DNA of 34,837 nucleotides from an uncultured Prevotellaceae bacterium. Its GTDB lineage: Bacteria; Bacteroidota; Bacteroidia; Bacteroidales; Bacteroidaceae. Every line of letters starts with the position of its first letter. Position 1 is the stretch's first letter. Of the stretch, positions 14,843 through 22,712 are shown in pieces. Both the position numbers and the translations under genes were made by a program. The stretch is taken from assembly GCA_900314715.1 (NCBI GenBank), contig OMWI01000046.1, positions 1-34,837 of the forward strand, read 5' to 3'. The notes beneath the pieces are model-generated. The model made no database searches and was not told the DNA's origin. It worked only from the letters and a program-made list of their open reading frames with translations.

Positions 14843-17266
14843 CTAACACCCCGAACTATAGAAAAACTCCTCATTGTCTTCAGGCTCTTTTTCCAATGGT
14901 ATGGTGATAGTATCCATCCATGAAGGAATTCCGTAGTTAGGATGCGACTTGAGATATTGTTGCCATTCCTCGTCGGTGAGACGTTGTTCACCCAAAGGAC
15001 GGTCAAACTCTCTATATGATAATACGGCTCCACGAGTAAGGTAGAGATTGCCTTCTATTTCCACGATGACATAAATCTCGTAAGCAGGACCAGTAGCCGT
15101 GTAGAGCAATGACTTCTTTGGATTGTTCAAACCATTGGCAGTAAAGATGTCTGCTACGATGGAAATCTCCTTGTTGGCACCTTCCACGTTGTCCCAACCA
15201 TCTAAATATTGGTCTTTCTCCCTTGCCAAGTTGAGGGAAATATATTCAAACGTAGAACCGATAATCTTGATTTGAGAATACTCATTGTCTGTCAACGTCT
15301 TACCAGCCAATTCCTTTTCGCTAATCATCAACAAGAACTTCGCTTGTTCTATCAGTTGCTCGGAGGTAGATGTGGCTTTTTCAGTCATCAAATCATACTT
15401 CTTTAAGATATTTTGGAAGGCGATGCAAGTCTCGATGGCACGTTTCCAAAACTTCACGTTAGGTTCTACGTACCCCTTTAATATAGGATCGGGAGGACCA
15501 TAACCGCCACATTCGGCAGACATAGGTTGTTTAGCGTAAAGGATAGCATCGTGTTTCAGTTCTGCGTATGAAGCCAAGGCTGTATTCAAATCCTTGAGTT
15601 TCCACGCGTCACCTTGCATGAAATACGGATAGTTGGTTGCGGTGTCAGTCATTTCCTTCAGTGACCTCAACCAATGAGTAGCCACCGTCTCATTCCAGTT
15701 GATTTCTTTCATGCGTTTTTTCATCGTCTCTAACGTAGGAATAAACTCATCCCATTGTTCTGCGATATGCATGTTGCCCAATAAGATTTGTTCGGCAGCA
15801 GGTGTTCCCATGGCGGCAAACACGTCTAAACTCGATGGTGCCCCACGCTTGGTAGGATTGTTCTTTGCGTCAATCATCTCGTTGAGTACCTCTGCGTCAG
15901 GCATATAACGTTGAGGCATGAAATTGATTTTGCAATGGCTGGTCAGTTCAAACTTCGGACGAATGCGTGTTTGCTTTTCGCCTAATAGGTCGATGCTTGC
16001 CCTTAACTTCTTCAATGCCTTCTTGCTCTTGAGAAGTTTCTCCGTGGTTAGTCCCGTCTTTTTCATCTCATCGTATACCTGTGTGATAGTCACATTGTCG
16101 GGTTTCCCGAAGATGAAGGTCATTGGCTCAAACACTTGTTGATAAGCATGCAAGGCTTTTTGATTATTACATATAATGTCTGCCAATGCTGCCGCGCACG
16201 ACAATTGGAAATCTTTGTCAGTTCCGAAATGTACGTTTTGCAACCACATCATCGCCCTGAAATAGCGTTGTACTTTCTCATTACGAGAATAATGACCGCG
16301 CGGACGGAACAGGGAATAACTGTACTTTACATCGTTATAACCCAAGAAAGGCGAGAAAGCATCCTCTGAACGAAGCACTTTCTGTATTTCATCATTCACT
16401 TGTTGCTCGTATTGTGGAGCCACGGCAAGTGTTTTATCGCCCGTCAATAATGCAAGTGCTACGGCAAAATATGCTTGGTTGAAAGCATTGGCATTCTTGA
16501 TTTCCTTGCTGGGTGATGTCTCTGCCAGAAGTTTAGTATTGTCGTACATCGTTTGGCAAAGCAAGGTAACAAGCGAATCCAGTTTTTCTTCCTCAATATC
16601 CTTGACGATACTATCGAAATACAAATGGAACAATTGCAGATAGAGGTCGGTTGTTACGAACGAAGGAAATACGGAGTAGTCGTTTTTCTCATAGACATGA
16701 AATAATTGTATTTTCTTCCCAGGAACGATAGCAAATCCATTCTTCCCCAATGCTTCCTTCAATTTAGGGTCGATGGATTGTAGTTGGAAAGCATTTATCA
16801 GTTTGTCCGTGTCCACCTTATATCCCTTGCGAGGATTGAAAAAGTTTTGCTTCAGTTCTTTTTCGCGTTTCTGGATTTTATTGATGAATGCTTGTTCTTC
16901 TTTCGTGTATTTCAAAGGCAAGTGTCTATATTTTTCCCAATTTTCATCATAGCCATAATTGGGCATTTCCTCCTCTTTCTCAAAACGTTTCCACATCAAT
17001 GAATCGTACCACGACGTTTTCTCGAAAATGTTTCTTAACGTAGCGTCCATGAAGATGTGACCTTGTCGAGCAGCAAATCCATTGCGTAAGATGCGCAACT
17101 CTGCCAATGACAAATGCGAAATATCCATATTGGTATCGATGGAACGGATGAATTGTTCCACATCCAGGTTTCCCTTACCAGGAATGATGACATGATGCCC
17201 TTGCTTTTGAGCTGTTGCATTCAATGTCAATGCAAACGTCATTAAAATGAAAAGAAATTTCTTCAT
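14843..17266 (-). CDS. Exported YARHG / DUF3160 domain protein
   Basis: The 807-residue protein has a signal peptide (about residues 1-19). Residues about 53-90 (LAELRILRNGFAARQGHIF, then TSWYDS) match the YARHG domain, a short extracellular module. The rest matches DUF3160, a long helical domain of unknown function; conserved-looking stretches are FVTTDLYLQLFHLYFDSI and DVFAAMGTPAAEQILL. No catalytic motif can be recognised. The start codon is 9 bp after the stop of the 164-residue gene, so it belongs to a three-gene operon with that gene and the TlpA-like lipoprotein. The shared export signals suggest a joint periplasmic or surface function. The C-terminus ends in FFYSSGC. No evidence for T9SS sorting was found. 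Confidence 0.85.
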   Translation of the reverse strand: MKKFLFILMTFALTLNATAQKQGHHVIIPGKGNLDVEQFIRSIDTNMDISHLSLAELRILRNGFAARQGHIFMDATLRNIFEKTSWYDSLMWKRFEKEEEMPNYGYDENWEKYRHLPLKYTKEEQAFINKIQKREKELKQNFFNPRKGYKVDTDKLINAFQLQSIDPKLKEALGKNGFAIVPGKKIQLFHVYEKNDYSVFPSFVTTDLYLQLFHLYFDSIVKDIEEEKLDSLVTLLCQTMYDNTKLLAETSPSKEIKNANAFNQAYFAVALALLTGDKTLAVAPQYEQQVNDEIQKVLRSEDAFSPFLGYNDVKYSYSLFRPRGHYSRNEKVQRYFRAMMWLQNVHFGTDKDFQLSCAAALADIICNNQKALHAYQQVFEPMTFIFGKPDNVTITQVYDEMKKTGLTTEKLLKSKKALKKLRASIDLLGEKQTRIRPKFELTSHCKINFMPQRYMPDAEVLNEMIDAKNNPTKRGAPSSLDVFAAMGTPAAEQILLGNMHIAEQWDEFIPTLETMKKRMKEINWNETVATHWLRSLKEMTDTATNYPYFMQGDAWKLKDLNTALASYAELKHDAILYAKQPMSAECGGYGPPDPILKGYVEPNVKFWKRAIETCIAFQNILKKYDLMTEKATSTSEQLIEQAKFLLMISEKELAGKTLTDNEYSQIKIIGSTFEYISLNLAREKDQYLDGWDNVEGANKEISIVADIFTANGLNNPKKSLLYTATGPAYEIYVIVEIEGNLYLTRGAVLSYREFDRPLGEQRLTDEEWQQYLKSHPNYGIPSWMDTITIPLEKEPEDNEEFFYSSGC

Positions 17267-17275
17267 ATTTAGTTT

Positions 17276-17770
17276 CTATTGGTTAAATACTTTTGTTGCT
17301 TCTTCTCTCGTAACTTTCTTAATGAGGAATCTCTCAAATCCCAAGCCAAATCCTTGCCATTTGTATTCAGCCACGACGTATTCGTCTTTCAGGGTTTTCT
17401 CCAAACTTCTTACAATACCGTCTTTCGTGTATTTGAAGTCTACGAGTATTCCTCCCAACTTAGAACCCATCCATAGTGGACGAATGAGAGTGTTCTTGTT
17501 TTTGAAAATGAAAAGTCGCCTGTCTTTCTCTGGGCGAAATCTTGTTCGCTTGATAACTCCCACCAATGCATCAGTCGTGCCGTTCCCGTCAACGTCTCCG
17601 ACTTGAAATTGGTAAACGGGATATGGCAACAACCATTTATCGGTGGTGGAATCAGTACGAAGCACTAAATAATGAGTGCTGTCGTTGACTTGCTCCATAG
17701 AGAATACTTGCGAATGCACGGATAGAGAGGATTCCCAAACCATGCATACGAACAAGGTCAAGAATCTCAT
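17276..17770 (-). CDS. Exported protein with one FG-GAP/VCBS-like repeat, function unknown
   Basis: The 164-residue product has a probable short signal peptide (FLTLFVCMVWESSLSVHSQ). One stretch, QVGDVDGNGTTDALVGVI (about 55-72), matches the calcium-binding core of FG-GAP/VCBS-type repeats (DxDGNGxxD). A single repeat cannot form a propeller alone, so it may mark a small beta-domain. The ATG overlaps the stop of the TlpA-like gene by 4 nt (ATGA), and the DUF3160 gene follows after 9 bp, so the three are translationally linked. I do not recognise the family. Confidence 0.8.
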   Translation of the reverse strand: MRFLTLFVCMVWESSLSVHSQVFSMEQVNDSTHYLVLRTDSTTDKWLLPYPVYQFQVGDVDGNGTTDALVGVIKRTRFRPEKDRRLFIFKNKNTLIRPLWMGSKLGGILVDFKYTKDGIVRSLEKTLKDEYVVAEYKWQGFGLGFERFLIKKVTREEATKVFNQ

Positions 17771-18942
17771 AAGAGGGCGGCAATCTCTGCTTCTAAGTTC
17801 TTGATTTGTGCGTCGCGCTTATCAAGTACATTATCCCTCGTGATGAGGAAGAATGTTGGAATGTCGAGCAGGTTGTATTGTCTCATCAAAGGACTATTTA
17901 TGCCCTCTGGGTCTCTCACGCTAATCCACGGCAAAGCAGCGGTTTGCGTCTTCCAGAAGTGTTCGTCGGGGTCTACGGATACTTGATAGATTTCCAATCC
18001 ACGGTCGTGGAACTTATTATAGATATTGCGCAAGTTCATGATGCGTTCGGTACTTCCGCTGGAAGCAAAAAGGTGGAAGTCGAGCAACACCACTTTTCCC
18101 TTCAAGTCGGTCAACTTACGAACAACGCCCTTATTGTCTTGCAAGGCAATCTCTATCACTCCCGCCTCAACAACAAGGTTCGGATCAATCGTCTTGTTGC
18201 GTTGTGCTTGTAGGATTCTCACGTTTTTCATTCCCTCAATGGCAATGTTGTGAAGGTTAATACCGCGTTCGGCTTCTGGATAATACGTATCCCAACTGGT
18301 AGCAACGGCCGCAAACACTTTCACGTCGTTCTCATTGGCGCGGGGATTAAACACCAAAACATTGTTGTATCCCAATGCTACGGTCTGGAAGAGTGCGAAA
18401 TACGAGGAAGCGAGTTTCGGATCCTTGAAAATATAGTTGTTCTTGATGAGTTCTTTATAAGCATTCACCAAGTTCATAATGCTATCTTGCGTAGCTACAT
18501 TGTTTAATGTTTCGTCGTGCGAAATGGCATTGATTTGCGCTTGCAAGTTCATTTGCAAAAGCGATAATTCCTTGATGCGATTACAATCTTCCGAACCCTC
18601 TACTTCATATTGGGCAGACATCGTGGGATAGTCGGCCTTGATGTTGATATTCTCGGTGGAATCGATGGAAATGTTGATTATTTGCCTTCCTAATCTTAGG
18701 CGATAAAACTCAGGTGCCGACGGTTGCGGACCGTGAAACTTAAACGTTCCTTCTTTCGTCAAGACAACGGAATCTACCACTACCGGACCATTCAAACTCA
18801 TGTTTTCGAAATAGAGTGTAGAGTCGTTGGCTCCGTTGATGGTTCCGCTGACATTGAATTTTTTGTTGCTACAAGAGTTCAAGCCTGTCATTGCGACAAC
18901 GAGAATGGCAGTTGCAAACGAATGCCAAAGAATTTTCTTCAT
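17767..18942 (-). CDS. TlpA-like thioredoxin-fold lipoprotein lacking the CXXC motif
   Basis: The 391-residue product has a lipoprotein signal ending LNSC, with Cys24 as the lipidated residue. An N-terminal DUF4369-like beta domain (about 28-125) is followed by a helical linker and a C-terminal AhpC/TSA-Redoxin domain (about 260-375). The fold is recognisable from KGKVVLLDF (281-289), IYQVSVDPDEHFW and the cis-proline segment DIPTFFLI. The WCxxC position reads HLFASSGSTE (290-299), so both redox cysteines are missing and thiol-disulfide exchange by the usual chemistry is not possible. The remaining role could be binding or folding. It is probably anchored in a membrane facing the periplasm. 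First gene of the operon that continues to the DUF3160 protein. Confidence 0.85.
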   Translation of the reverse strand: MKKILWHSFATAILVVAMTGLNSCSNKKFNVSGTINGANDSTLYFENMSLNGPVVVDSVVLTKEGTFKFHGPQPSAPEFYRLRLGRQIINISIDSTENINIKADYPTMSAQYEVEGSEDCNRIKELSLLQMNLQAQINAISHDETLNNVATQDSIMNLVNAYKELIKNNYIFKDPKLASSYFALFQTVALGYNNVLVFNPRANENDVKVFAAVATSWDTYYPEAERGINLHNIAIEGMKNVRILQAQRNKTIDPNLVVEAGVIEIALQDNKGVVRKLTDLKGKVVLLDFHLFASSGSTERIMNLRNIYNKFHDRGLEIYQVSVDPDEHFWKTQTAALPWISVRDPEGINSPLMRQYNLLDIPTFFLITRDNVLDKRDAQIKNLEAEIAALL

Positions 18943-18979
18943 GTATATTACCTTTCCTTTTATTTTGTTTTCATGTTAA

Positions 18980-19037
18980 AGAAGATTGAAGATCAAAGAA
19001 ATCCCGCGTGGAGACACTCTTTAATCTTCAATCTTCT
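18980..19037. terminator. Hairpin between the LRR/dockerin gene and the TlpA-like operon
   Basis: AGAAGATTGAAGATCAAAG (18980-18998) pairs with CTTTAATCTTCAATCTTCT (19019-19037), 18 of 19 positions, with a 20-nt loop. It starts 15 bp past the stop codon at 19052 and so probably ends that transcript. The arm is a doubled GAAGAT(T) unit, the same repeat-built style as other hairpins here. Confidence 0.6.
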
Positions 19038-19051
19038 ATGTTTTGTTGTTG

Positions 19052-19858
19052 TTATTCTTGATTGAGAATGAGGCTGACAATAGCCGTAACGTCAGTAATG
19101 TTAATCGTACCGTCTTCGTTCATATCGGCAAATGACTCCTCAAAAGGTTCTGTTTCATTGCCAAGCATGTGACCAACCGTTGCAACGACATCTTGGATAT
19201 TGACTTCTCCGTCTAAGTTCACGTCACCGTTAGGGAATTCACGAATGAGAGAGAAGTCTTTCCAACACTTAGCTGCTGAGTAGGCTTCCAAGCAACCCCT
19301 TCTTACGTATAGGGTAGCGTCTTCGATTCCCTCAAACGTTGAGGCGAATACTTCCAAAGGTTCGTTTACGCAAACCTTGAGGATTTTCAGTCCCGTACAT
19401 TGAGAAAAAGCAAACGTGTCAATGTCCTTGATGGTCTTGGGAACACTGATGAAAGTCAGGCCGCTACACTCGGCAAAAGCATGGTTGGCAATTCCCGTTA
19501 CGGTATAGGTAACGCCGTTTTCGTCGGTTACTGTCTCTGGGATGGTCAACCTACCTTCCGTTGCCTTGTCGATGGCGGTAAAATATTTTCCCTCCACTAC
19601 ATGGCTGTCTGTACTGGGCAAAGTAGGGGAGTAAATATCAGCCTCGTAATAGTAGTTATCGTATCCTATCATCACCTCGTTATTCGTCTTGTCCGTAATG
19701 GTAAATGTTGCCTCAACGGTAGACTTTCCCAACGGAATCGATGCTTGGAAAGTATCGTCTTCTGACATTGTTTCGAGTGATTTATTGGCTGCGTTTACGC
19801 TGATTGCACATACGAGTGCAAGGGCGAGAAATACATATTTCTTTACGTTTTGCTTCAT
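19052..19858 (-). CDS. Secreted BspA-type leucine-rich repeat protein with dockerin-like C-terminus
   Basis: The product has 268 residues from the chosen start, which is fixed because the -7 promoter element at 19905-19912 lies inside the longer open frame (to 19915). A signal peptide (MKQNVKKYVFLALALVCAIS) is followed by a beta-rich part. One and a half to two LRR_5/BspA-type repeats (about 115-195: YTVTGIANHAFAECSGLTFI, IKDIDTFAFSQCTGLKILKV) come next, then two EF-hand-like segments, GDVNLDGEVNIQDVVA and ADMNEDGTINITDVTA (about 208-262). The paired DxNxDGxxNxxDV motifs are those of type I dockerin domains, calcium-binding modules that dock to cohesins. No cohesin is in the window. BspA repeats elsewhere bind host or matrix proteins. 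Surface or extracellular location is likely. Confidence 0.8.
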   Translation of the reverse strand: MKQNVKKYVFLALALVCAISVNAANKSLETMSEDDTFQASIPLGKSTVEATFTITDKTNNEVMIGYDNYYYEADIYSPTLPSTDSHVVEGKYFTAIDKATEGRLTIPETVTDENGVTYTVTGIANHAFAECSGLTFISVPKTIKDIDTFAFSQCTGLKILKVCVNEPLEVFASTFEGIEDATLYVRRGCLEAYSAAKCWKDFSLIREFPNGDVNLDGEVNIQDVVATVGHMLGNETEPFEESFADMNEDGTINITDVTAIVSLILNQE

Positions 19859-19904
19859 TTCGATAGTCATTGAAGTTATTATTTGGGTAATTTGCATTCG
19901 GACG

Positions 19905-19912
19905 CAAAGATA
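19905..19912 (-). promoter_or_regulatory. -7 element of the LRR/dockerin gene
   Basis: Minus-strand TATCTTTG fits TAnnTTTG and is followed by GCG. It predicts a leader of about 40 nt to the ATG at 19858. The dyad array at 19977-20079 begins 65 bp upstream, almost the same distance as at 32573/32642. Confidence 0.6.
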
Positions 19913-19976
19913 CAAAAATAATCATGATGACCGAAGAATTTTTATATAATTATTGTAAATTGATTCTGAAATTAGG

Positions 19977-20079
19977 CAAACATCATGTTTACCATGGCTA
20001 AACATATCGTTTACGAGTGCTAAACATATCGTTTACGAGCGCTAAACATATCGTTTACGAAGCCTAAACAATATGTTTG
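19977..20079. repeat. 22-bp-period dyad array, locus B (five units)
   Basis: Five 15-base dyads start at 19977, 19999, 20021, 20043 and 20065, exactly 22 bp apart: CAAACATCATGTTTA, three copies of TAAACATATCGTTTA, and TAAACAATATGTTTG. Each has 5-bp complementary arms YAAAC/GTTTR around a 5-bp centre. The 7-bp spacers are similar but less conserved (e.g. CGAGTGC, CGAGCGC). It lies between divergent promoters (LRR/dockerin gene on the minus strand, small membrane-peptide gene on the plus strand) and may control either. Confidence 0.9.
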
Positions 20080-20153
20080 CGAAAGAGAGATTTATCGTTC
20101 GGTTTTGACATAAATCAAAGAATCCGATTATGAACGAGAATAATGGCAAAATA

Positions 20154-20186
20154 TGTTGTGTGTTCGCACACAATTAAGTAATTTTG
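20154..20186 (+). promoter_or_regulatory. Promoter with embedded operator-like palindrome for the small membrane peptide
   Basis: TAATTTTG (20179-20186) fits the -7 consensus, with TGTTG (20154-20158) about 20 bp upstream as a -33-like element. Between them lies a perfect inverted repeat, TTGTGTG (20156-20162) and CACACAA (20167-20173) around TTCG. A protein bound there would block or guide RNA polymerase. Confidence 0.55.
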
Positions 20187-20251
20187 CACTCGTCCAAAAG
20201 GACAACTCAATTTCATTAGGTTAATAGTTTGATAGATTTTTAAGGTTAAAG

Positions 20252-20350
20252 ATGATGTTATTCGACTATGAAACGACCGCTTTATTGGTTGGAGTTTTCC
20301 TGACAACTGTAATGTGTATCATTACTCTTGTGCATAGTAAAGCGGAATAA
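20252..20350 (+). CDS. 32-residue single-pass membrane peptide
   Basis: The frame reads MMLFDYETTALLVGVFLTTV followed by MCIITLVHSKAE and a TAA stop. Residues about 9-27 form one hydrophobic helix with an acidic N-terminus and a basic/polar C-terminus. Support for a real gene is contextual: a promoter (20154-20186) about 65 bp upstream, a strong terminator (20363-20401) 12 bp after the stop, and no other gene between them. A GGTTAAAG stretch precedes the ATG; the second ATG at 20255 could also serve. Small membrane peptides of this kind often modulate a membrane protein or act as toxins; neither is shown here. A small RNA without translation is the alternative. Confidence 0.6.
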   Translation: MMLFDYETTALLVGVFLTTVMCIITLVHSKAE

Positions 20351-20362
20351 CATGATTCTTAT

Positions 20363-20401
20363 AGAGGCCGGTGTCAGTGACTGATATCGTCCTCTTTTTT
20401 T
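20363..20401 (+). terminator. Rho-independent terminator after the small membrane peptide
   Basis: AGAGG..CGGTGTCAGT (from 20363) pairs with ACTGATATCG.CCTCT (to 20395) with one internal mismatch and wobble pairs, followed by a run of seven T. It isolates the small gene from the DUF6242 operon downstream. Confidence 0.85.
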
Positions 20402-20496
20402 ATGAAAAACTCTAAACAGACCTTAAAAAAGCGGTTAATCATCCCTTTTTTATATAATAAAGCATTAAAAAAGTCTGCTATTTGAGGAATTCTATT

Positions 20497-20504
20497 TAAA
20501 TTTG
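20497..20504 (+). promoter_or_regulatory. -7 element of the envelope-biogenesis operon
   Basis: TAAATTTG fits TAnnTTTG and is followed by CACG, 26 bp before the ATG at 20531. The -33 region has no clear TTTG at the usual spacing; the nearest (20481-20484) is too close. Confidence 0.5.
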
Positions 20505-20530
20505 CACGTTAAAAATGAAATATAGGTTTA

Positions 20531-21973
20531 ATGAAAAGTAAAATTTATGCTTTTGCGGTATTGTGTATGGGCGTTTTAATGCTCTCTTCTTGCTTGAAAT
20601 CCAATACCGATGAAGTGACATATTACGAAGATACGGCTATTACATCCTTTAGTTTAGGAACTCTTAATAGATATATACAAACCACGACAAAGGCTGGAGT
20701 GGATACCGTAATAAAGACAACTCTTAATGCCGGCAGCTATAAATTCAATATCGACCAAAGGAATAGGGTGATTTACAATCCCGATTCTTTGCCAAAGGGT
20801 GTGGACGCTACGAAGGTAGTGATAAACATGACATCAAAGAATTCGGGCGCTCTTTTCATTAACAAGAGGACGAAAGACAAGATGCGCGATAGCTTGGTGT
20901 ATTATTCGAGTAACGACTCTCTTGACTTTACCCAACCTTTGGAGATTCGCGCCTTTAATAATTCGGGTACCGCTTACCGCTCTTATAGGGTTTCGGTAAA
21001 CGTACATAAAGAAGATGCGAACGTGTTGAATTGGCAATCGGTGAATGGACTCGACCACTTGGTAGCTTCAATGAAAGGTTTGCGCGCGTTGGCGTACGAC
21101 GGCAAGATGTGGTTCATGGGAAATGACGGTACGGGTTCGCGCGTTTATGTAGGCGATTATGATGATAAGCAACTAATATGGACATTGGCTTTAGAAGATG
21201 TGTTTGATGCCGATGCCTATCGTAATTTCGTGCTTTGTTGTGGTTATCCCATGTTCTTGTCTAACGGAAAAATCTACATCATCAAAAAGGATGGAGTAGG
21301 ATATGGGGCAACTGCAATAGACGCACCCAATATCTCATTGTTGTTAGGAGGAGCATACCAAAGCGTATACGCTTATTCTAAGAATGGCCAACTCATGGAA
21401 AGTTCGTACATGAGTGAAGTTTGGAAGGAGGTAGAAATGGATAGAGACCGTGAATGGTTGCCAACGGAAGATGTCAATTTCGTCTCTCTCACGTCGAAGA
21501 CCAACGATGATGTCTGCAAGTTGGTGTTGTTAGGCAATCGTAATGCTCAACAATTTGCTGGAGAAACCAATGCCGTGATTTGGAGTTTGGTTGACGAAAC
21601 GAGTACAAGTGGAGAGAAACAACCTTGGACATTCTATACCGTTTCCCCAAATAGCCGACAACTTTTGCCACGTATGAAGAACCTGCAAGTAATCAACTAC
21701 AATAACATGTTGCTGGCGATAGGACAAAACGTAATAGATGCTTCTGTCAGCGGAGGTGCTGTGTTCTACCAAAGTAAAAACGAAGGTATTGCTTGGCAAA
21801 GAGATACGGTTTATGCATTCCCCAAGGATTTTACAGTCACCGGTTCTGCTTTCACCGTTACCACCGACGAGAATAATTACATCTGGATTCTTGCTGCTGA
21901 AACGGGTGAAGTGTGGAAGGGTAGGTTGAACGAACTTGGTTGGAGAAAAGAGCAAGGAGCATTCGAAGAGTGA
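20531..21973 (+). CDS. DUF6242-family lipoprotein
   Basis: The 480-residue protein has a lipoprotein signal LMLSSC with Cys21. An N-terminal beta-sandwich part (about 22-165) is followed by a repeat-rich C-terminal half with regularly spaced Trp/Gly motifs (LAYDGKMWFMGND, IWSLVDE, YIWILAAETGEVWKG) suggestive of a beta-propeller. Proteins of this type stand at the head of the uppS-bamA-skp-murI cluster in Bacteroides and Prevotella, so a role at the outer membrane linked to envelope assembly is inferred. The biochemical function is unknown. The gene for the DUF6089 protein starts 7 bp after its stop. Confidence 0.85.
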   Translation: MKSKIYAFAVLCMGVLMLSSCLKSNTDEVTYYEDTAITSFSLGTLNRYIQTTTKAGVDTVIKTTLNAGSYKFNIDQRNRVIYNPDSLPKGVDATKVVINMTSKNSGALFINKRTKDKMRDSLVYYSSNDSLDFTQPLEIRAFNNSGTAYRSYRVSVNVHKEDANVLNWQSVNGLDHLVASMKGLRALAYDGKMWFMGNDGTGSRVYVGDYDDKQLIWTLALEDVFDADAYRNFVLCCGYPMFLSNGKIYIIKKDGVGYGATAIDAPNISLLLGGAYQSVYAYSKNGQLMESSYMSEVWKEVEMDRDREWLPTEDVNFVSLTSKTNDDVCKLVLLGNRNAQQFAGETNAVIWSLVDETSTSGEKQPWTFYTVSPNSRQLLPRMKNLQVINYNNMLLAIGQNVIDASVSGGAVFYQSKNEGIAWQRDTVYAFPKDFTVTGSAFTVTTDENNYIWILAAETGEVWKGRLNELGWRKEQGAFEE

Positions 21974-21980
21974 TGACTTC

Positions 21981-22688
21981 ATGAGAATAGATGGTACTAT
22001 GGATTTGAGAAATGTATTCGTCGTTGCACTCTTGATGATGTTTTCATCCGTTTCACGTGCACAAAGTGACCCTGAATACCTCATGGAAGTGGGTGGAGGT
22101 GTCGGAGCCGTGAACTATCTGGGTGATTTCAACGGCAATTTGACGAAGAACATACAACCTGGAGCATCTTTGATGTTACGCAGGTTGCTCAATCCTTATT
22201 CTGGTTTCAGATTTAGTGCCATGTACGGGACACTCAAGGGTTCGTCGAAAGACGTGAAGACATATTACCACGACTACGTGGAGGAAACATATTCGTTCAA
22301 GAACACGCTCGTTGATGCCTCTGTCACGTTTGAATATAATCTTTGGCCCTACGGAACAGGTCGGGATTATCGTGGGGCGATGAGGTTGACGCCGTTTGTG
22401 TTCATCGGTTTGGGTGGTACGTTCGCTTCTGGCAATGGCAAGAAAGCCTTTACCGCCAACTTACCCGTAGGACTGGGCGTGAAATACAAGGTAGCTGACC
22501 GCTTGAACTTGGGTGTTGAATGGGGTATTCATTTCGCGTTGAGTGATGAACTCGACGGAGTGAAAGACCCATATTACGTGAAGAGCAGTGGCGCATTCAA
22601 GAATACCGATTGTTATTCGGCATTGATGGTGTCGCTAACATATAGCTTTATGGCAAAATGCCGCACTTGTCACAATGATGACGAGTGA
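21981..22688 (+). CDS. DUF6089-family outer-membrane beta-barrel protein
   Basis: The product has 235 residues from the start at 21981, which lies 7 bp past the preceding stop; an in-frame ATG at 21999 is an alternative and the frame is open further upstream. Signal peptide NVFVVALLMMFSSVSRAQ. The mature part shows alternating hydrophobic strands and glycine/aromatic turns (MEVGGGVGAVNYLGDFNGN, GFRFSAMYGTLKGS, LGVEWGIHFALSDELDGVKD, SALMVSLTYSF) of a small 8- to 10-strand barrel of the OmpA/OmpW kind. The last residues (MAKCRTCHNDDE) form a soluble tail after the final strand. Function unknown; position suggests a part in outer-membrane assembly or quality control. Confidence 0.82.
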   Translation: MRIDGTMDLRNVFVVALLMMFSSVSRAQSDPEYLMEVGGGVGAVNYLGDFNGNLTKNIQPGASLMLRRLLNPYSGFRFSAMYGTLKGSSKDVKTYYHDYVEETYSFKNTLVDASVTFEYNLWPYGTGRDYRGAMRLTPFVFIGLGGTFASGNGKKAFTANLPVGLGVKYKVADRLNLGVEWGIHFALSDELDGVKDPYYVKSSGAFKNTDCYSALMVSLTYSFMAKCRTCHNDDE

Positions 22689-22712
22689 TTGTAAACAAAG
22701 AAAATAAATGAT

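Noticed and set aside
19977-20079. CRISPR-like or iteron origin reading of the 22-bp arrays
   Set aside because: Spacers are only 7 bp and similar to one another; there is no replication initiator gene or DnaA-box cluster, and the same geometry occurs at several chromosomal sites.
20115-20306. A 63-codon minus-strand frame over the small membrane-peptide gene
   Set aside because: The promoter and terminator in this interval are both oriented for the plus strand.
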